From the NCBI GenBank assembly GCA_012932295.1, contig JAAONU010000011.1, forward strand, positions 17,320,136 through 17,384,135: a stretch of DNA of 64,000 nucleotides, read 5' to 3'. The position numbers and the translations under genes were made by a program. The notes below the pieces were generated by a model that searched no databases, was not told the DNA's origin, and saw only the letters and a list, made by a program, of their open reading frames with translations. Source of the DNA: Cyclina sinensis (taxonomy: Eukaryota > Mollusca > Bivalvia > Venerida > Veneridae). Below, piece after piece: positions 27,991 through 44,600 of the stretch (position 1 is its first letter; each line of letters opens with the position of its first letter).

Positions 27991-30864
27991 GGAGGGCAAT
28001 GAAATGATTAGTGACAAAGAGAAAATAACTCTACAATAAAACAAAATAAATCTAGTTTTAAAGAACAAATAAATGCAGTCTTGGTAAAATAGTGTTTACT
28101 ACCCTATGCTATATAAAGACAGTATTTTCTTTAATAAGTTTGAATTTGATGGAGAAAACCATGAAATAATACTAATTTTTACTATACCAATAATAAAACT
28201 GCTTACGCGTGAAATAAAGTATTATAAATATCGAGACATTTTGCATTTTTAGATCATTTTCTTTCTCTAGTTTCTCAGTTTTCCTCTTGTCTTTTTTTTA
28301 ATTTTACTCGTATTGCAAACTGTATTCATGTGAAAACGTGTGTATTTCATCAGTGATTACAAACGTAGGACTAGGTATTAAAAGTTCCTTTTATTCAAAT
28401 TAATTAATGGAATGGGTTGTCGACATTGTTGAAATTTAATGCGAACACGTGAATCTAATATCACAAAAAGTAATGATAGACTTTTTAATGGTCGTAAAAT
28501 TCCAGAACTAATTCACAGATCAGTTTATTTTGTTGTTAAATAAAGCGAAGTCTTCTTTTCTCAGTTCGTGAAATTTTATGACAAAATAGTCTTCGTTTTG
28601 ATATAATAAAAGTTGTATAGCATCTGAATTAATGCTTTACCTTTAAACAAAATATATGTGCTTAATATAGGATTCGGTCGTGTTATGCATTTATTTTTAC
28701 TTTTTTGTATAATTTGTATAATTTTTAATTCTAGATTTAACATCAGTTAGAACTTTAAAGGTATCTCATGTTTGGAAAGAAATTAGAAGAAATATAACGC
28801 TAGCAATGATAAAAGCTTATATCGCACAGAAGTTAACGAACATTATTTGACCAAAATGCAATGAAAGATTGATTCTAGTTACTGTTTATTTAATATTAAA
28901 ATATAGAGTAGTGCTGGTAAATAAATTAAATAATATAAGCCTGGTCGGGATAATTTTTGCAATACCAGAAAAGTCTTTGTTAGAATTTTTTTCTAAGAAA
29001 AATCATTTCTGCGATTTTTCTTTTTTTTTTCTTTTTTGAAATAGATTCATTACATTAATATATAAAATAAGCTTATAAAATCATATACTCTTTGTTATAT
29101 AAACGTCGTTTGTGGAATTTAATACCTTTACCCAGTTTGTTGGTTTATCACCAAGGACAAGAACAAGAACGACGTGTATATGTTGTTTGCACTCTATTTT
29201 GTACTTGGTTTTTTATTGACAATTTATGACAATCAAAACTGAAGAACTTTTCTATACCTTTTAGGGACACCAAGTGTTTGCATTATACTATGATACTATC
29301 AATCTTTCGTTGGACAATGCTTTTCATTGAAGTGATTAAAACAATTTGTATTGTCTGATTTCAGACTGTAAACAAAAGCCAGTGACGCCAGTTTCCGAAG
29401 ACGATACGTCTGCTTGAAAAGATTATTTATTGATTTAAACTATTAGTAAATAAACCAGATAAACACATATATCAATAATATAATTCCTAAAAATGGAATT
29501 CGATAATTGTATTGTTGAGACAAACAAACATATGCTTGCTTTAGAAATTTGTTTATCAATGTCGATTATCTGACTGTAAAAAAAACCAGATTATAAATTT
29601 ATCATTTTCTTAAAGTCATAGAAACTATTGTATGTCGTTATAGTAAAATTGTAATAATATCTGCACCTTAATTTTCTTTTTTTCCTTTTTTATGTGTGCG
29701 CTATCGGAAGGATAGTGATATTACATGATGCACAGACAATATTGTGTTTAAAATTTATGGCGCATCTTAAGTGCTGCTTCATGAGTTTACATTCAATATT
29801 GTTATTGGTAACAAGTGAAGAAATTAACTAATTAATTAGTTGGATTCTCACTAATTTCATTTCATAGTAAGAAGATGAAGTTTGATTAAGTTATTTCTAG
29901 GTTTATGCCACATACTCCTTGAAGACATTGAAAAAATAAAGTCGGAATTGTCTATGCAATATAACGATATCTAAACCCGTGCACTCTCTTCTGACAACAA
30001 CACCAGTTGTACTTCATGCAAGTGGTAGAATTGTTTCTCTTCTTATTGTCTAATAACGATTTTCTCATTAACCGACATTTCAATGGAGTATCATTTATAA
30101 AGTGTTCCTTAATTAATGTGTGCTGATTATTCTGTCACTTCTGAGTAATTACGTACCAGAGATTTATATAGTCAACCACCAACTTCATTCAGGGAAAATA
30201 GTGTAGACATATATAGTCTGCATGAATTTTAGATATTGGGGTGGTTGCTGTTTACACTAGGCCAAAGGTTCAGCTGTTGCTTCTACCTCATGAGTTGGAA
30301 AGAAGATATTTTCATCTGCAAACAAATGAGTCAGTCTAACATTCTTCATTCACTCTAAAATTCTCTTCTAGGTACATTGGTCTTGCATTCTATAATTTAA
30401 ATTCATTTTAATCATATCACATTTCTATACTAATATTATCACTGTATCTTTGAAGTTGATTTATTTTTTATCTTTGCATGAGGTACAAGTTTACACGTAT
30501 CTTCTACAGGTAGTCGTGTCTTAGTAAGAGTGGCCACTTACATGTATGTAAGGTTTTATTGATCATGTATTTTATATATGTGCACAGTAATGGATGAGAC
30601 TTTCACAAACTAATAAACTGTCCTTGAAAAATTTGATTGAACCGTCGTAAGAATATTTACAAAAGGATAAAAGTATTTTCAGCCATACACCAGTCAAGAA
30701 GATGTATTGGTTGATTACAAATCAATGTCTAGATGACATAATGAATGATTCAAAATGATTTCAAAAAGTACCATTCACAAGCTTGATTTATTTCCCGGAT
30801 GCGTCATTAAGATAATAAACTGTTGCTACCTCAGAGGTTCACACAATCAATTACAAGAGCCATA

Positions 30865-30985
30865 AAACGTCATTCAGACACCATTCTTTTACATAAAAAT
30901 GTCATTAAGCCCGGTTTTAAATACGAGCAGTTTCAACAGAAAGTGTTGTGATAGGAAACCTAATTGAGCCCGGTAGAGTTATTGC
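30865..30985 (+). repeat. Unnamed dispersed module, copy e
   Basis: AAAACGTCATTCAGACACC, TTTTACATAAAAATGTCATT, AAGCCCGGTTTTAAATACGA, AGGAAACCTAATTGAGCCC. Confidence 0.55.
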
Positions 30986-31487
30986 AGAACAGAACAAAAC
31001 AAAACAAAACATACATATTTATATTAAGACTTGAACCTAACAGCTCCTTGTCATAGACAGAATATGCACGAAGAAATGTCAGTTCTTTTCAACACAGTAA
31101 ATATTATTCAAACCCGTGTGACAGTTTCAAGTACATCACAATTTATAATGGTATTTCTTTATATAAAACTATTGATGTGTTTAGATCATCAACAATTAGG
31201 GTAGTATTTCACCGACGGTACAAATGTTTTACACAGTCAAAATCACCTGATTGTCCCACAATGATAATTATTATTATGTTTTCATTAACCGATATTTGCT
31301 ACTCCATCTCATTTGTAAAATGTACCTTAGATTTTGCAGCACTTTTGTTCGGTTTTATTACCGCAGTTACTCGATGAAATAGAACGAGGCATACTTGATG
31401 GCAGAATAGCTTACATGAATTCAGTTATGAAACGTAAATTTCAGCATGTAACATCAATTCCAGTCAAAGTCGATGCAAACGGGGAAC

Positions 31488-31738
31488 GGACAATAGCCCA
31501 CTGGGACAATAGCCCACTACTAAATTTGGCAGGGGGGGGGACAACAACCACCTGTTACACCTACACTGTTGACTTATGAATATTTATATTTTAAACTCAT
31601 TACATACTCAATTTCTTAATTAAATGCATGATTGTGCATAAACGTGGGCTATTGTCCGATTGGGTTATTGTCCAGTGGGCTATTGTCATAGTAGGCTATT
31701 GTCCTAGTGGGCTATTGTCCTAGTGGGCTATTGTCCTA
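31488..31738. repeat. Opposed arrays of a 15-bp motif
   Basis: GGACAATAGCCCACT occurs twice on the plus strand (31488, 31504). Six copies of its reverse complement AGTGGGCTATTGTCC, some with one change, follow at 31644-31736 with a period of 13-16 bp. A 125-bp spacer, including a run of nine G, separates them. Confidence 0.9.
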
Positions 31739-33598
31739 CACTTGATGCGAACATACTGCAAACACGTTTTCACTTTGAAATGTCTTCCTGGACTTTTTTT
31801 TCTGCAGATAACGGAATATGTCCACTGTAAACATGAGAGCATTAACTTTTGAAAAGGAAGTCTACTTCGGTAGGGTGGACGAGGGCATCTCAAGAATGGT
31901 TTGTTGGCGTGACTAGTGCCATGTATATTCAGAATATTATTTAGAAACACAAGTGAACCGTTTTCACAACAAATACTTACTATTATTGTTCTAACGGTTT
32001 TATTTATTATTAATAGTAAAACAATAACGATTCAAACTCATCAGTCCGAATAACTACAAAGTCTTTTAAATCAGAATAGGAAATAAAATCAAAGAAAACT
32101 TAAGACTCTCCTGATAGTCATAAAGGCCAGAAATACTTAATTTATTCATGACACATATATCACGGCATTGATAACGTATCAATTATTCAATTTATTATAC
32201 CGCAAATACATCGCCATTTCATTTCACATCTATATTTTTATATCCGCCTAAAAGTTCAGTATAATTTCAAAAAGACTTTTTTAAATCATTGTCATTATCT
32301 GTTAAAAAATGTTCATCATTTCGCCCCACTTGACATTACAAAAACTGACGCTGTAACCTTCGAAGCATATTATAGAAAATGCACAATAAACATATCGTAA
32401 AATCAAAACACATTATAAAATAGAAAAGAAATCAGTGTAACCAATTAAATGGGCAAAGATAACTTCCTAATGTGTCTACAGGTAAGTCAACCTCTTAAAT
32501 GGTAAATCGTTTTTTTAAAGTTGAATACTATCTGCATGTTGAGTTTCAAGAACTTGCAGTTTATTTAAATTATAATATTTCACTAAGTGTATATTTCTTA
32601 TCAATTTTATTCCTTATAAATGCAGGTTTTCTTTTTGATAAGATGAACATGACCTACAGTGTCACATCGACTTACTGTGTCCACACATGGAATTGTTTTA
32701 AAAGTGTTGTTATAAATTATTCAGATAATTTAATAGACCGCTACTATCATACAGTCAAGCGCACAAGCAACCAGAAATGTTATCATCAAAACCATCTATA
32801 GTTACTAGTATATTCGCGGGATGGTCTTGCCCTATAAAGATTCATTGGGTCATTTATTGTTGAATTTTTTTGTTCAAAGTTCTCTATATCAATATCAGAC
32901 GAAACAAGGACAAAACTGAAAACATATCTCCAGTAAAAGAAACATTAGACAGAACTTTAGGTCGGTCTCAAGAACGAAAAACAATGACACTGTCCATATG
33001 AGTTGTTTCCCTTGGTATACAAATCCAACGACCGGCGTGACATTTTGTTTAAACTCTTTTACAAAATTATGTAGTTATATTTTGTGTTGAATTGTACCTG
33101 AAAACTATCTGCTTGAAGTGAAAAGTTACAATTTCTGACGCTTTTATATTAAAAAAATGTGTATACATACGATGTAACAAGGGGTAAAACATTTTACTCA
33201 TGTTAGTCAAAACGAAGAAAGAAAATATAGGTTAATAATGTCTCGTCTACACAAAATCCACTGAAAATACTAACATCAGATTTCCTGTCTTGCAGTCTGA
33301 GGACAGTTATATGTAAATACTGTCACCGAAAATAACATCATTTGTATCAAATAAACAATGAGACAACTCTTTTAAAGAATGCACATATATGTGACTTCAA
33401 ATTTGAAAAGTTTACCAACTCAAGTTCAATAAAGTTGGATCAAGTGGGGTCAGTTAATAGCTTTTCTCTTGAAAAAGCTGAAACCAATAGTTTAATAAGA
33501 CATAATTAATGATTTTCGAATGAATACACATGCCTTACTGGTATCTCGTTCGAAAAGCTTCAGTTAAATGTAAAAGGCACTTTGTTCTTTGTTCACAA
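31739..33598. other. Gene-free AT-rich DNA downstream of EGLN
   Basis: No exon recognised. It would contain the EGLN 3' UTR if the distal poly(A) signal near 32853 is used. Confidence 0.5.
33491..33496 (-). terminator. Possible EGLN poly(A) signal ATTAAA
   Basis: The minus strand reads ATTAAA 103 bp past the TAA. A canonical AATAAA on this strand is not seen until 32853-32858, so the 3' UTR could be either about 0.1 kb or 0.75 kb long. Short motif in AT-rich DNA, weak evidence. Confidence 0.25.
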
Positions 33599-39211
<5,613 letters not shown>

Positions 39212-40271
39212 ATTGTTTACACTCGCAACTAAACTTTTTTAATCTCCTTTGAAGAGTAATCGTAAATCAAAGGACATGAGGTATGAAGTACTATTTATAA
39301 ACTTCTAGGTACAGGTACATTTCTAACTCGCGATTGTACAGCAGAATGATTTTTAAACCGATTTTATAGTAACAATAAAATTACTGTATTTTACTGGTAT
39401 CATTGCAGCTTAAAGAATTGTGAGTCTTTAACTTATATACACACTGTGATTGTTAATGTCTGAAATGGCATGCATGTGTAGTCTACGTTTGATAGCTATT
39501 TCTTATATATTGAACTATATGATAATTGATAACTTCCCATCGATACTTTGCTTGACTTATTCAGGCAGATTTAACATTAAAATCTTTGATAAATCACACT
39601 GATATAAATCAATAAACGTGGCGAAACTTGTAATTTTTGGGCTATCTTTTCGGTATAAATCAGTACCTTGAAACAACTCTTAATGTTGAATGAACATGCA
39701 CATTTAGATAAATTGACCGACGGAATCCTTTTAAGATGAATTTTTCGGTAGCTAATTGATATTTCATAAACACAGAGTGGTTTATTTAACAATGACACAA
39801 TCAAAGAAATGATATTTTATAATATGTAAAGGATAATCTGAAACGTAAAATTCTAATGTATGAAAAAAAAATATACATGAACCTTAATTCATCATATCTG
39901 GTCTGCTGTTTCGATAGAAATAAAACAAATATGTATGTTATTTTGTCGGTGAAAATTGACGTTTGGCCAACAGCTTTGGCATCGCAAATGACTTAAATTA
40001 ATACTTAGTATCTTTGCGGAGATTAATGACACAAAATGCTGGAAATGTACACAAGCTGCAAAATAGTCAAGTAAGATGAGAAAAAAATGCTTATAAAATA
40101 ATAGTTGATAGCATGTGAACGGTGACAACTTGTGCCTGTTCTGCAAAACTTGAAATGTATCTTAAATAGACGTAATTTGCAGTATTTTAATAAAATTTGA
40201 CGAATTATCTTATTTGGTAAAATCTCTTGACACCATAAAAGTAGTTTTTAGAATTGTACATGTTTCTAAGG
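39212..40271. other. EGLN upstream region
   Basis: About 1 kb of AT-rich DNA immediately upstream of the EGLN start codon, presumably containing its promoter and 5' UTR. No TATA box at a convincing distance. Apart from one ACGTG core at 39616, nothing is recognised. Confidence 0.5.
39616..39620 (+). promoter_or_regulatory. Hypoxia-response-element core ACGTG (weak)
   Basis: AACGTGGC lies about 405 bp upstream of the EGLN ATG. PHD2/PHD3 genes in vertebrates are HIF targets through RCGTG cores, so position and context fit, but a 5-bp match is common by chance. Confidence 0.2.
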
Positions 40272-40370
40272 TACGGAAGCAGGTTCTTACGTTCCAACGG
40301 TCCTAATCTCTGGAACTCGCTTCCTCAGATTTTAGAGATACAACTAATTTCTCTCTATTCAGAAGCTTAA
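40272..40370 (+). pseudogene. C-terminal fragment of a LINE reverse-transcriptase ORF
   Basis: Frame 40272 reads YGSRFLRSNGPNLWNSLPQ and stops at TAA 40368-40370. The R-x(5-8)-GP-x-LWNSLP motif is the standard C-terminus of ORF2 proteins in Jockey/CR1/L2-like non-LTR retrotransposons. The catalytic RT and endonuclease domains are absent. Confidence 0.75.
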
Positions 40371-41509
40371 TTAATGTCTAGGACGGAAATGTCTGTTCCT
40401 ATTTTTTTTCTTTGGTTGTTGTTTTCTTTCCAATTTTCATTTATTTAGCTATATTTTCTTTATTTTTTGCTTTGCATTTTAGTTTCGACCTTTAGTTTTC
40501 AGTTTTACTGCTGTCTTTGACCTGCTTATTTATTATTTGAAGCTTGCACTTTATTTTAAGTCTTTTCCCTACACGTTTCCAGACTGACTTTATACATCAT
40601 TGCGAGGAGATTGCTGATCAACTCTTTCCAAATTTATTTAGGGAGTAACTATTCTTAAACTATACTTTACCATCACACTTTTATGTTCTTTCATGGTAGA
40701 TTTTAGACCAGTAGTGCAGAACAGCAAATTCTACAAAATTTTAACCAATCTTCTGTTTTGTGCGTCTATTGTACTTATGGCGTGTATTTAAAACTTATAT
40801 GGTATGTGCTTAGTCAGCAGCTTTAATCTTCATGAATTGTGATAACACAGATAACCTTATTATGTGATTTCTTATTTTTACACATTGTTATTTGTTAGGT
40901 CGGTCAGGGTCTTTCAAAATTCTATTTGAAAGACCCTGGGTCTGTCAAAAGCTATATCCACAGCTTATGTAAATGTTGTTGTAAACTTACCTATTCTAAA
41001 AAAACTTTGTATTGTATTTTACCTTGGTCACATTTCTTTATGCTTCTTACCCAGCAACTTCTTGTAACAAGCTGTTGTATTTCAGTTTGATAGTTACATA
41101 GCGGAAGGGGAAAATTCTTGTCGAACATCAACGTAATGTGCATTCTGTGAAAATGCCATCGAATACCATTAGATTAATAATATATATGTATACCTATTTT
41201 GTAAAACCATACTACATTTTTGTATACAATATGCATCTTTATATCCAGTTCAAAGTTTTTGTAAGTCTGTTTGTATCTCCCAACTTATAGATGCTACTGA
41301 ATGTAAATATTTTGTTTACATCATGTTTGTAAATTGCTTGTAAAACACTAATCATAATATCGAATGACCACCATCCCCACCAGTCTTGATATCATTCGAT
41401 TATGATAATTACTTAGTAACTCGCTCACATGTTATTGCAAATTGTATATTTTGTAATCTGTGAATTTAAAATAAAGAGTATGTTCTGTTCTGTTCTATTC
41501 TGTTCCGTT
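40272..41509 (+). mobile_element. 5'-truncated LINE 3' end between EGLN and STIP1
   Basis: Begins with the last codons of a LINE ORF2 (see 40272-40370), continues through ~1.1 kb of T-rich 3' UTR, has AATAAA at 41470-41475 and ends in a (TTCTG)n tail, TGTTCTGTTCTGTTCTATTC, at 41481-41509. 5' truncation plus a simple-repeat tail is the normal product of target-primed reverse transcription. Clade not assigned. Confidence 0.75.
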
Positions 41510-41656
41510 ACAACCGTTTAATGCAACGTGAAGACTTCTCGCGCTTCAAACATCCTAATTTATTTGAATTGGAAAGAAAATAGAGGTTACTTGTCTGTAT
41601 TAAGCACTCTTTCGGGTCTTTGGTCACCCGGCAAAGGGAGGCTACTCATAACGCAA

Positions 41657-41669
41657 TTCCAGAAATTTC
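41657..41669 (+). promoter_or_regulatory. Perfect three-unit heat-shock element
   Basis: TTCCAGAAATTTC reads TTC-nn-GAA-nn-TTC, three inverted nGAAn pentamers with ideal spacing, ending 6 bp before the STIP1 ATG. STIP1/Hop is heat-inducible through HSF1 in other animals. The position implies either a very short 5' UTR or an HSE inside the transcribed leader. Confidence 0.6.
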
Positions 41670-41675
41670 CAAAAC

Positions 41676-41696
41676 ATGGCAGATGCAAAGATACAG
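41676..41696 (+). CDS. STIP1: STIP1 exon 1 (residues 1-7)
   Basis: ATGGCAGATGCAAAGATACAG, donor gtaatt. A tiny first coding exon in a good context (AAAACATGG). It joins exon 2 at phase 0 to give MADAKIQAEQLK, equivalent to human MEQVNELK. Confidence 0.85.
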
Positions 41697-44600
41697 GTAA
41701 TTTCTCGAAACAGCCTGTTATCTCGTTAGGAATATAAACTTTTTTGTCAGTGAAGTAGAGATCGTTGTGCATGTCAAAATAACATTAATTTAAGGTTTCT
41801 GCCTGTTCATCAAAAGATAAAAGAGCTTTAAATCCAAGATGATTTCCTTGAAAAACATGCTGTCATTGTCTGCATATAGAGTGTGCTTTCTACTCCAAGA
41901 TTTTACGATTAGTCTTCATCTCTTGTTTTTAAATTTTTGATATGTTACCTGTATGTTTAAAATGTTTAATGTCTGCTTTTTTTCCATGAAGAAAATGCAG
42001 GAACAAACTTTTAAAAATACTTTTTTTACTTGCTTTAAGCTTGCGTGGGTGACAAATAACTAAGGCCATACCAAATCGTTCTTTCGTTTAGCGTCCGCGG
42101 ACGGATAGGTTTGAGCTTCTGAGGTAGGAAAAAACAACAACATTGTTTTGTCTTACGACCTTACTGTACAAAGTATTAAATGTTCTCCGGTATGTTCAAG
42201 AATTTATATGTGACTAGTGTTGTTACCTCCTTTGCATCTTTACCCCCATTTTGTATTTATTGAGTCGTGTAAAAAAGTTCCATGCGTGCATAAGTTTGTT
42301 GGCGACGTCAGAAGAGGTTAGTTTCTGGTCAGTTACTGTATAATAAGATTTAATGCATTTTATTGTTTTTCAAGATAATAGCAAGTAAATGATTGTTTTA
42401 TGTAAATTGTATGCGTTGAAGTATACATGTTACATGTTTTCGCTATCAGTCGAATTTCTCAAGTGTAGTGTATACGCGAACTGCAGTTAGAATTCGTTGA
42501 TGAAGTTTAATGTAATTCAAATAGGTAGAGTCGAAAGCCATTATTTATGACATTTTGTTAGTAGTTCACTAAGCAGATATTCCTTTTGTAAACTTTTTGC
42601 TGAGAATTCTTCTTTCATAAGGGAGACTTATTCATTTGAATTGTTTAAAGAATTGTGTTATCTTTGAGGTGGAGCCAACAGACAGACAAAACAGATAGAG
42701 AAAAACAAATACCAGTAAAAATGATATTTTGGTGTTCAGTATTAAAGTAGTGTTAACTTTTGTAATTTTTTACAGTGATACCTCATTTGGATTTTAGTGG
42801 CGGCATAGGATGGAAGGACCTGTCTAATAACATGACTGTGCATCAGTTTTATAGATTGTTGAAACTGAGTTGATATTGACAAGTTGATTCCAAATATAGA
42901 CTCAGTTGTAAATTTATCTATGCAGAAATATATTTTCAGTTGAATTTATAGGTGGTTTGATTGAAAATACTTTAAGAAATGCATTAAAAGTCTTTACAAA
43001 GTGGAATATGAAACTTGGTAATCATATCCTGGTGGAGATACTAGTCAGTATGACTTGTTTATTTTTGGGGCTTCGTTTGTGTTTTCAGGATAGCTAGATA
43101 GGTTTGTGAACTTGGGGTGGACGCTAAACGAAAAAACAATTTGGTATGGCCTAATTTAATGCCATTGTAAAGGATGGCTCTTGTTACCCACATTACTCAT
43201 CCCATAAAACATTATTAAGTACTTTACTGCAATTTACTGCCAACTACTTGTTTTCATGAAAATGAGAGAATGGAATGAAATCTCACCCAGTGATATTCGG
43301 TAGTACAATTAAATCTCTTCCATCTGAAGAGTTGACATAAATGTAATGTCAAACAGGAAAATTTGTTACTTTAATTGATTTTTTCTGCAGTAATTTTAAA
43401 ACGATTGACTCACAGATGTGTCGATGGTGCATAAAAAAGTAAGTGTTTTACATAGGTAAAAATTCTGGTTGTAATTATTAAGAACTAAATTACTGTCTCA
43501 GTTTTTGTTACAGAAACACATTTTCACTCTTAAAAAAAAAAAACCCCGTTAGTCATGGATAGATACTTTGTTTATATGGTTAATTTTGACAGTTGTAAAG
43601 AACATTCTGCAGTGGCACAGTAGTCTAGGTCGCTCTTAATTTTACTCACCTCAAGAGCATGGGTTCAAATTCAGTGAAAACTTAATTCTTTTTTTCTTCA
43701 GTTTTCAATATGTATAGTAGCATAAAATTATAAATTTTTCATAATATATTAACTTCTTTTTATTTTTAAATAAAAACATTTGTAAGCTAAATTCTGTGAG
43801 TCTGTCACTTTAAGCATGCTTTATGTAAAATACCAAGTGATTTCATTGTCTGAAATCGAGAAATGCAAATCCTTTAGAATCTCAATGAAAGTACATCATT
43901 AAATATTCCTAACAAAGACCTAAAATATTCCTTTATATAAGCCAAAGAAATACACTTTTTAAACATGGGCAAGTCAACATTTTGTGCAAAATGTAAATGC
44001 TCTGAAAACATCCTAACCAGAAGTCAATAGCATATATTAAAGTGACCATTTAAGTATAAAAGAAAAAGGTTTTACTTGGATTTTTTTTTTTTGAGGGGGG
44101 TGTGTCACCGTGTGTGGGGGGATATGTAGAAGAAATTCTGAGTTTTAGGTAGTCAATATGCAGATACAATGCTAAATTCCATACATTCCTTACACACAGG
44201 TGGTTTTCTTCTTTGCATAAAAGTTTATCATTTCTGATTTGATTTTTTTTAAGTAAAGTATAATTTTGTAGACAAATAAATGCTCTATTGTAAATTGTTT
44301 TCATCATAATGAAATAATTTTTGAGATATTTGAGAAAACAAACAAAACTTTTCTAGATCTTTTCCAGTTGCTGTGAGATTTACACAAATAGGAAATCTGT
44401 GTATTTTAAGTCTTTATTCCTAAGTCAAAATTTTCACAACCAACATTCCCATGGTTGGTGAATAGAGTGAAATTGAATTGATCAAGCATGCTTTTCAGAC
44501 CATTTTAACATTGTATTGTATGTACAAGGAACTTTATTATTTTGTAATTAAATAACTGAAATGTTCTAGCCCAGGGCATATGTTGATTAGGGCTAGTTTT

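Larger units (their letters stand above)
18840..31487. other. Long gene-free AT-rich region with diverged duplicated modules
   Basis: No coding exon can be supported over 12.6 kb. It holds diverged copies of an unnamed ~130-bp module (23935, 27884, 30865), a second module (20197, 30049, 31256), a third (23590, 29770), a 57-bp tandem duplication (21431), a hairpin (22164) and a G-rich tract (23149). Confidence 0.5.

Noticed and set aside
32000..32060. Hammerhead ribozyme, minus-strand CTGATGAG
   Set aside because: The GAAA core and the three helices are missing around the motif.
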